DNA from: CAYOEZ01 sp964402955
GTDB lineage: Bacteria > Chloroflexota > DTOL01 > DAOUCN01
Direction: 5' to 3'
Assembly: GCA_964402955.1 (NCBI GenBank)
Contig: CAYOEZ010000246.1
Coordinates: 1-6,634 of the forward strand
Length of the DNA: 6,634 nt
Position 1 is the stretch's first letter, and each line of letters opens with the position of its first letter. The notes beneath the pieces are model-generated. The model did not search any database. It saw only the letters and a list, made by a program, of their open reading frames with translations, and had not been told where the DNA came from. Positions 1 to 4,623 of this stretch are shown in pieces. Both the position numbers and the translations under genes were made by a program.

Positions 1-61
1 GAACCGTCGTGTCAGGCTGTCTGCACGTATCAGCAACACAATATGCAACCGAGTGAACACT

Positions 62-214
62 GGAGGGTGTTGAACAACGGCGTTTTGGTGCGTAGCATAG
101 CCCCTCGTGGGCGTCGAAAGCCCCGATACGGCCAATTCGACGGCCACCCCCTGAGGGCCGGGGGCAGGCAAACAGCCTATGCTACACGTTTCGGTGACTT
201 GTTCAACACCCTCC
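62..214. repeat. 153-bp long imperfect inverted-repeat element (MITE-like or structured RNA)
   Basis: The ends are perfect 16-bp inverted repeats, 62-77 (GGAGGGTGTTGAACAA) and 199-214. Nested inside are a second perfect pair of 9 bp (92-100 with 177-185) and a third pair matching 11 of 12 bases (107-118 with 136-147), leaving an apical loop at about 119-135. The whole element can therefore fold back on itself. A 70-codon open frame crosses it but shows no domain and is probably fortuitous. No clear target-site duplication flanks it, so a miniature transposable element is only one reading; a structured transcript or a repeat family is another. Confidence 0.6.
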
Positions 215-255
215 GAACACCGCGCCAGGGTTTGTGCAAAGTCGCCCGTCCGTGA

Positions 256-328
256 GTAGGGGCAGGTCTCAGACCTGCCTTCCCACGACCACACGGGGCA
301 GACGGACAGGTCTGAGACCTGCCCCTAC
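256..328. repeat. Spaced inverted repeat, 22-bp perfect arms
   Basis: The arms are 256-277 and 307-328, perfect reverse complements separated by 29 bases. Each arm contains its own small palindrome: CAGGTCT, one base, AGACCTG. The central base is C in the left arm and G in the right, as expected for a reverse complement. The element could form either one long hairpin or two short ones. It looks like a dispersed intergenic repeat unit (REP-like); copy number elsewhere cannot be seen from here. Confidence 0.65.
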
Positions 329-389
329 GCCTCGCTGCGCCTGTCAAGGAACTACACACATGCCCTGGCACTGTCCGCCTCTGTCGCGT

Positions 390-453
390 CCCGTGCCTCG
401 TGCCCGGGACGCCTTGCATGCAACAACAAGGGCCGCCGGGCACGAGGCACGGG
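390..453. repeat. Spaced inverted repeat, 18-bp perfect arms
   Basis: The arms are 390-407 (CCCGTGCCTCGTGCCCGG) and 436-453, perfect reverse complements with a 28-base spacer. The geometry (arm about 20 bp, spacer 28-29 bp) almost matches the neighbouring element at 256-328, although the sequence differs. Both are GC-rich and sit in non-coding DNA downstream of the hydrogenase genes. The 103-residue open frame that crosses this region on the minus strand is an effect of the repeats' GC content. Confidence 0.65.
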
Positions 454-496
454 CTACTTGAGCCTGGCCGATGATGGTTACAGATCAAAACCCCGC

Positions 497-637
497 TCAG
501 ACGACCTCGATGCGGGCAACTCCTGACCGTTCAGGTCGATGAGATGAACAGCGCAGGCCATGCAGGGATCAAACCAGGGTCCCAGCGCTCACCATTGTGG
601 ATCACCAGCTTGCCACTGTTCATGTTTTGCTTAAGTT
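497..637 (-). pseudogene. Remnant of a second [NiFe]-hydrogenase large subunit (C-terminal fragments)
   Basis: Two fragments of a large-subunit C-terminus are readable on the minus strand. The first (about 623 to 579) reads MNSGKLVIHNGERWDP and matches residues around 479-492 of the intact large subunit next door (SSGNLAIHNRAKWDP; 9 of 15 identical). The second starts at 576 in another frame and reads WFDPCMACAVHLIDLNGQEL. It is 15 of 20 identical to the intact C-terminus and keeps the nickel-binding DPCxxCxxH motif. About 80 codons between the two are deleted. After L (517-519) a one-base deletion shifts the frame; in the restored frame it ends RIEVV-stop (stop at 497-499), aligning with RVEVG-stop of the intact gene. 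The differences from the neighbour suggest an old paralogue rather than a recent partial copy. It cannot make a functional subunit. Confidence 0.85.
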
Positions 638-711
638 ACACACAGCATGTACTGCCCACAGGGAGCAAACGCACCTGCCGCCACTGACTGATGGCGCCGC
701 ACAGATAGCAT

Positions 712-749
712 ATAGCGTGGCTACAAGCGCTCGCTTGTAGCCACGCTAT
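712..749 (-). terminator. 18-bp perfect hairpin after the hydrogenase large-subunit gene
   Basis: Bases 712-729 and 732-749 are perfect reverse complements around a 2-base centre (in practice a 16-17 bp stem with a 4-base loop). The hairpin lies 28 bases past the TAG stop of the large-subunit gene, the right place to end or protect that transcript. No U-tract follows on the minus strand, so it is not a textbook intrinsic terminator. It may be an mRNA 3'-stabilising hairpin or another repeat copy like those at 256-328 and 390-453. Confidence 0.5.
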
Positions 750-777
750 TGTGCATCGTCATCGTCGATCCGTGAGG

Positions 778-2559
778 CTAGCCCACCTCGACCCGCATCA
801 ACTCGCGCTGATTCAGATCGACGAGGTGAACAGAGCACGCCATACAGGGGTCAAACGAGTGGACCGTACGGAGAATCTCAATCGGCCGTAGCGGGTCAGC
901 CACTGGCGTGCCGATCAACGCCTGCTCCCACGCTCCACGCTGAGCGCGAGCATCGCGTGGCGAGCCATTCCACGTCGTCGCCACGACAGCCTGGTAGTTT
1001 GCAACCTTGCCGTTCTTGATGCGCACCCAGTGTGCCAGGGCGCCGCGGGGCGCCTCGGTCGTGCCGCAACCCATCGCGTCAGCCGGCCACGTTGCCGGAT
1101 CCCACTTGGCGCGATTGTGGATAGCAAGATTGCCGCTGCTCAGGTTGGCCGCCAGTTGGTCGAGCCAGGGGCCCATCTGCTCGGCAATCACGAGTGTCTC
1201 GACGCCACGCGCCGCCACCCGCCCCAGTGTGGAGAAGAGAGCCGGCACGCCAACCCCGAGCTTGCTGAGAACGTCGTTGACGACCTGCCGCACCCGCGTG
1301 TGGCCGGCCGCGTAGGCGACCAACATGCGCGACAGCGGACCGACTTCCATGGCCCGCTCATCGTAGCGCGGCGCCTTGAGCCATGAGTACTTGCCGTCCG
1401 TATTCAGAAACTCATAGGGCGCCTGGGGGCCGGTGTAGTTGGGCTTCGTCTCGCCCTGGTAGGGGTGCAAGGAAGCGTTGTCTCCACCGCTGTAGGAATA
1501 CCAGGAGCGTGCCACGTACTCCTTCACCTTGTTCTGATCCACAGGCAGCGGCGGCACGGACAGGTTCTTGTTGAGAACGATGCCCTGCGGCAGCCAGTAG
1601 GACGACGCCCCGGGGGTACCGTTCTGTGGGAAGTCGCCATAGGCAAGATAGTTGCCGACGCCGCTTCCCAGACTGGCCCACGACTTGTAGAACGATGCAA
1701 TCAGGAGCAAGTCGGGGATGTAGACTTTCTGCACAAACCGCAGCGCCTGTGCGGCCAGCGTACGCATCTGTGCGATCGTCGTCGGGTTGATTGTGGCCTT
1801 GTTCCCCGGCCCCATCGCTGACGCCATGCCCCCGACCAGATAGGTCTGCGGATGCGGATTCTTGCCGCCCAGGATGGCGTGCATCTTGATGACATCACGC
1901 TGCCAATCCAGGGCTTCGAGATAGTGAGCGACGGCAAGCAGGTTGCCTGCCGGTGGCAGTTTGTACGACGGGTGGCCCCAGTAGGCGTTGGCGAAGAGAC
2001 CAAGCTGCCCGCTGTTGACAAACGTCTGCAAGCGCGCCTTGACGGCGGCGAAGTACTCCGGACTGGAATTGGGCCAGTCCGAGATCGAGCGAGCGAGAGA
2101 GCTCGTCGCTGCCGGGTCAGCCGACAGAGCGCTGACCATGTCGACCCAGTCGAGAGCGTGCAGGTGGTAGAAGTGAATCACGTGATCCTGCACAAACTGA
2201 ATACCCTCGATCAGGTTTCGAATGATGCGCGCGTTGTCGGGGATGGAGATGCCCAGTGCATTCTCGACGGCGCGCACTGATGTGATGGCGTGAACCGATG
2301 TGCAGACGCCGCATATGCGCTGCGCAAACAGCCAGGCGTCGCGCGGGTCACGGTCTTTCAAAACGAGTTCCATGCCGCCAAACGATGTGCCGGTGCTCCA
2401 GGCATCGGTCACCACGCCCTTGTCGATCGTCACCTCGATACGCAGGTGACCTTCGATGCGCGTGATGGGATCGATGGCGATCCTCTGTACTGCTGCCGTT
2501 GCGCCCAACACGGTTGACGTGTCGGCGAACGTTGGGTTTTGCTGTGCGTTGTCTGGCAT
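778..2559 (-). CDS. [NiFe]-hydrogenase large (catalytic) subunit, group 1-like
   Basis: This subunit holds the Ni-Fe(CN)2CO centre where H2 is split or formed. Numbering from an upstream in-frame GTG (2571), the N-terminal nickel motif is RICGVC..H (C87, C90, H94) and the C-terminal one is DPCMACSVH (D574, C576, C579, H582). RIEGH (E39) and EAPRG (R508) are also family landmarks. After H582 a 15-residue tail (LVDLNQRELMRVEVG) follows; in this family such a tail is cut off by a dedicated endopeptidase after nickel insertion. That protease is not in the window. I place the start at ATG 2559 (593 residues) because GGAGGTGA lies 8 bases upstream, whereas the GTG at 2571 falls inside that ribosome binding site. 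It starts 1 base after the small-subunit stop, implying translational coupling. The length of about 595 is normal for group 1. It has no signal peptide and should be exported with the small subunit. Exact subgroup is not decided. Confidence 0.97.
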   Translation of the reverse strand: MPDNAQQNPTFADTSTVLGATAAVQRIAIDPITRIEGHLRIEVTIDKGVVTDAWSTGTSFGGMELVLKDRDPRDAWLFAQRICGVCTSVHAITSVRAVENALGISIPDNARIIRNLIEGIQFVQDHVIHFYHLHALDWVDMVSALSADPAATSSLARSISDWPNSSPEYFAAVKARLQTFVNSGQLGLFANAYWGHPSYKLPPAGNLLAVAHYLEALDWQRDVIKMHAILGGKNPHPQTYLVGGMASAMGPGNKATINPTTIAQMRTLAAQALRFVQKVYIPDLLLIASFYKSWASLGSGVGNYLAYGDFPQNGTPGASSYWLPQGIVLNKNLSVPPLPVDQNKVKEYVARSWYSYSGGDNASLHPYQGETKPNYTGPQAPYEFLNTDGKYSWLKAPRYDERAMEVGPLSRMLVAYAAGHTRVRQVVNDVLSKLGVGVPALFSTLGRVAARGVETLVIAEQMGPWLDQLAANLSSGNLAIHNRAKWDPATWPADAMGCGTTEAPRGALAHWVRIKNGKVANYQAVVATTWNGSPRDARAQRGAWEQALIGTPVADPLRPIEILRTVHSFDPCMACSVHLVDLNQRELMRVEVG

Positions 2560-2560
2560 G

Positions 2561-3529
2561 TTAGTCTTCACCTCCGCCTGCGCCCGGTCTGTAGAACGGC
2601 GTCATGGTATCCCAGAAACGCGGCTCGGCGCACGCCACACAGCCATGCCCCGCGCCCACGCACCAGTTGGTGCCGCTGTTCCACTTGACCTTCGAGCAGT
2701 TGTTGTGTGCCTGGGGACCTTTGCAGCCCATCTTGTAGAGACACCATCCGTTCCTGTGCCCCTGATCGCCCCACGCAAGCACGAACTTGCCGTCCTCGTA
2801 GTAATCCTTGCGCGGACACTCGTCGTGCACGTCCTCGTCATAGGCGAACTTGGGCCGCCGCAGCGAATCCGTCTCGGGCAGCTTCTTCTGGGTGAGGTAA
2901 TAGACGATCGCCGCAGACAAGTTAGCCGCGTTCACCGGGCAACCCGGCATGTTGATCAACTTGGAGCCGATGCCGGGTACAGCGTCTTTCACCCCCATCG
3001 CTCCTGTGGGATTGGGCACTGCGGCGCGCCAGCCGCCGTCAAACGCACACGTACCGGCGGCAATGACCGCCGCCGCGCCGGCGCACACAGTACGAGCCGT
3101 TTGCAAGGCAGGCTTCCCGCCCACCATGCAGTATGTGCCATTGTTCCCGCCAGGGATGGCGCCTTCGATAACCGCGATGTACTGGCCGCGGTATTGCGTC
3201 AGCGTATCCTGAAGGGCTTTCTCAGACTGGCGTCCGGCTCCGACCATCAACGTCTCGTGGTAATTGAGAGAGATCGTCTCCAGCAAGATTTGCGTAATGG
3301 TTGGGTTACCCGAGCGCAAGAACGACTCTGTGTCGCCCGTGCAATCCTGGAACTCCAACCATACAACGGGACGCCGTGGGGCCGCATTGAGAGCCTCAGC
3401 CATCGCAGGTGCATAGCGCTCCGGCAAGGCCAGGGTGGCTGTCATCACGGCGCAGAACTTGAGAAACCCCCGGCGCGAGATGCCCTTTTGCGCCAGGCGC
3501 TGCTCAAGGTTCAGCGTAGATTCCGCCAT
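2561..3529 (-). CDS. [NiFe]-hydrogenase small (FeS electron-transfer) subunit, Tat-exported
   Basis: This subunit passes electrons between the NiFe site and an outside partner through three FeS clusters. Residues 19-25 (RRGFLKF) with the hydrophobic stretch after them form a twin-arginine signal. By family alignment the proximal cluster ligands are C63, D66, C161 and C197; the motif reads DCTGDTES where most relatives have CTGC, so one Cys is Asp (codon GAC at 3332-3334). The distal ligands are H235, C238, C263 and C269. The medial ligands are C278, C297 and C300 plus C290, which occupies the place of the usual Pro (NWC instead of NWP; 7 residues before C297, as in the family), predicting [4Fe-4S] rather than [3Fe-4S]. 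The extra cysteines of membrane-bound O2-tolerant enzymes are absent. The protein stops soon after EPRFWD (322 residues) with no C-terminal membrane helix, so it is probably soluble or held by an unseen partner. AGGAGGA lies 5 bases before the ATG. Confidence 0.97.
   Translation of the reverse strand: MAESTLNLEQRLAQKGISRRGFLKFCAVMTATLALPERYAPAMAEALNAAPRRPVVWLEFQDCTGDTESFLRSGNPTITQILLETISLNYHETLMVGAGRQSEKALQDTLTQYRGQYIAVIEGAIPGGNNGTYCMVGGKPALQTARTVCAGAAAVIAAGTCAFDGGWRAAVPNPTGAMGVKDAVPGIGSKLINMPGCPVNAANLSAAIVYYLTQKKLPETDSLRRPKFAYDEDVHDECPRKDYYEDGKFVLAWGDQGHRNGWCLYKMGCKGPQAHNNCSKVKWNSGTNWCVGAGHGCVACAEPRFWDTMTPFYRPGAGGGED
2568..2575 (-). promoter_or_regulatory. Ribosome binding site of the large subunit, inside the small-subunit gene
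   Basis: GGAGGTGA on the minus strand lies in the last codons of the small subunit and 8 bases before ATG 2559. It decides the start, because the upstream GTG (2569-2571) is part of this site. The overlap implies coupled translation of the two subunits in equal amounts. Confidence 0.75.
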
Positions 3530-3558
3530 CTTGTTCCTCCTTTTGTTCTCTCATCTTC

Positions 3559-3586
3559 ACCGCACCAGAAAGGGATGGCGTGCGGT
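3559..3586 (-). promoter_or_regulatory. Small inverted repeat in the hydrogenase leader
   Basis: ACCGCAC and GTGCGGT form a 7-bp inverted repeat around 14 bases, 30 bases upstream of the small-subunit start. It may be an mRNA leader hairpin or a protein site. The AT-rich stretch just upstream (about 3590-3655) probably holds the promoter, but I see no convincing -35/-10 pair; TAGAAT on the minus strand is the best -10 candidate. Confidence 0.25.
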
Positions 3587-3686
3587 TCACATACAAAAAC
3601 GTAAAGATTCTAGATAAGTTACGCTTTGGTGCTATAGATGTGCAAAATGTGCCGGATTCGGATTTGTCTCTGTGGGCGCACCACAA

Positions 3687-3718
3687 AGGGGCTTGCAGAC
3701 CGTCGTCTGCAAGCCCCT
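3687..3718 (-). terminator. Hairpin terminator of the SIMPL gene
   Basis: A perfect 14-bp stem (3687-3700 with 3705-3718) has a 4-base loop and begins 25 bases past the stop of the SIMPL gene. On the minus strand it is followed by TTGTGG, a weak U-run, so termination may be partial. It separates the SIMPL gene from the hydrogenase genes that follow in the same direction, which suggests that the hydrogenase has its own promoter. Confidence 0.6.
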
Positions 3719-3743
3719 GCCGAGCCGTTGGCGCCGCTGCGCC

Positions 3744-4499
3744 TCAGAAGTTGAATGTCACACGAACTGAAGCCGTCACCGTCGCCTCGCCCGCTTCGAT
3801 CGGCACGCTCTGATCACGAGCCCCTTCAGCCGACATCTTCGTATACTGCGGTTGAGGGCCAACATAGCTATCGATGGAAACGCTCTGTACGCCGCTCACC
3901 TTGAGTCCCAGTCCGCCTGCAACCAGGTCGGCCTTGGCGCGAGCCGTCTTGACCGCAGCCGCGAGAGCCTGATCGTTCAGTGCGTCGTTATTCTTGATGG
4001 CAAAACGGATACCATTCACAGTGTTGGCGCCAGCCGTGACCGCGGCATCGAGCAACTCACCGACCTTGCTCAGGTCATTGACCGTCACATTGAGTGTGTT
4101 GCTCGCCCAGTAGCTGGTGATCTTGTCCGTTCCCTGTTCACCGGGCTTCACGGGAGTTGTCTGCGGGTTGAGGCTGACGTAGCCCGTCTGCATATCTTTC
4201 TTGGCCACACCCATGCTCTCCAGCTTGGCGATAACGGTAGCGAGCGCACTGTTGTTCTGCGCCATCGCCTCCCGCGCGGTTGGCGCAGTGGTGCTCACGC
4301 CAAGATTGATGTAGGCAACGTCAGGCTTCGCCGTGACCTGCCCCTGCGCCGAGATTGTAATCCCTGTTGACGTTGCGGATGGGTCTGCCGCCGCCGACTG
4401 AGCCAATGCCACAGGCCCCTTCGCGATGACAACGGCCGACGCCAAAACGACAACGGCCACGAGAGTCACAATCGAAACAACCTTCCAAAAGGTAGACAT
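3744..4499 (-). CDS. Exported SIMPL (DUF541) domain protein
   Basis: Residues 6-26 form one hydrophobic helix, followed by ALA-Q at 31-34, which fits either a cleavable signal peptide or an uncleaved anchor. The SIMPL/DUF541 domain covers about 47-251. It opens with ITISAQGQVTAKPDVAYI and shows the family pattern of PD-A-I-LGV, then ATVIAKLESMGV and KKDMQTGYVSLNP, and ends in a beta-strand VTASVRVTFNF. Members of this family are secreted or periplasmic proteins of mostly unknown role; some are linked to oxidative stress or surface-protein assembly, and no enzymatic function is established. Length (251) is normal. AGGAGGAG lies 7 bases before the ATG. The gene has its own promoter and terminator and is a single-gene unit between the hydrogenase and a divergent phosphotransferase, with no visible functional tie to either. 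Confidence 0.93.
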   Translation of the reverse strand: MSTFWKVVSIVTLVAVVVLASAVVIAKGPVALAQSAAADPSATSTGITISAQGQVTAKPDVAYINLGVSTTAPTAREAMAQNNSALATVIAKLESMGVAKKDMQTGYVSLNPQTTPVKPGEQGTDKITSYWASNTLNVTVNDLSKVGELLDAAVTAGANTVNGIRFAIKNNDALNDQALAAAVKTARAKADLVAGGLGLKVSGVQSVSIDSYVGPQPQYTKMSAEGARDQSVPIEAGEATVTASVRVTFNF

Positions 4500-4529
4500 A
4501 GTACCACTCCTCCTGTAGTCTTTTCGCCA

Positions 4530-4550
4530 GGCGGCGGCCCATCCGCCGCC
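4530..4550 (-). promoter_or_regulatory. GC-rich hairpin in the 5' leader of the SIMPL mRNA
   Basis: GGCGGCGG and CCGCCGCC (4530-4537, 4543-4550) form an 8-bp stem with a 5-base loop. Flanking CTTTTC and GAAAAG (4520-4525, 4553-4558) can extend it across a small internal loop. It lies between the predicted transcription start and the ribosome binding site, ending about 6 bases from the latter, so it could affect translation or mRNA stability. It has no similarity to a riboswitch class that I recognise. Confidence 0.5.
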
Positions 4551-4567
4551 CTGAAAAGTACGAATGT

Positions 4568-4596
4568 AGTTTACGCGCAGCGCGATTGCTTGTCAA
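4568..4596 (-). promoter_or_regulatory. Sigma70-type promoter of the SIMPL gene
   Basis: On the minus strand, a perfect -35 TTGACA (4591-4596) is followed by exactly 17 bases and a -10 TAAACT (4568-4573; 4 of 6 matches to TATAAT). The predicted start near 4560 gives a leader of about 60 bases. The -35 box overlaps the promoter of the divergent gene at 4624. Confidence 0.7.
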
Positions 4597-4614
4597 GCCC
4601 TTGCCTGCTATAAT
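4586..4614 (+). promoter_or_regulatory. Promoter of the phosphotransferase gene, probably giving a leaderless mRNA
   Basis: A perfect -10 TATAAT (4609-4614) has a weak -35 TTGCTT (4586-4591; 3 of 6) at 17 bases. The predicted start is about 4621-4622, only 2-3 bases before ATG 4624, and no Shine-Dalgarno sequence precedes that ATG. It overlaps the SIMPL promoter on the other strand. Confidence 0.6.
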
Positions 4615-4623
4615 CAGCGCAGC

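Noticed and set aside
43..255. 70-codon open frame on the plus strand
   Set aside because: It spans the nested inverted repeat at 62-214, has no ribosome site, and its peptide shows no domain.
256..453. CRISPR array
   Set aside because: The repeats are inverted pairs of two unrelated sequences, not direct repeats with regular spacers.
177..488. 103-codon minus-strand frame and a 75-codon plus-strand frame (234-461)
   Set aside because: Both run through the inverted repeats at 256-328 and 390-453; composition is dominated by repeat sequence, and no domain is visible.
562..570. A functional hydrogenase accessory peptide carrying DPCMACAVH
   Set aside because: There is no start codon with a ribosome site in that frame, and the matching upstream fragment is in another frame, which fits gene decay.
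2456..3604. 382-codon open frame on the plus strand, antisense to the hydrogenase small subunit
   Set aside because: It covers a gene whose identity is certain on the other strand, has no recognisable domain, and long antisense frames are common in GC-rich coding DNA.
3634..3652. Sigma54-like promoter (GGCAC...TTGCA on the minus strand) before the hydrogenase
   Set aside because: The GG and GC dinucleotides are 8 bases apart instead of the required 10.
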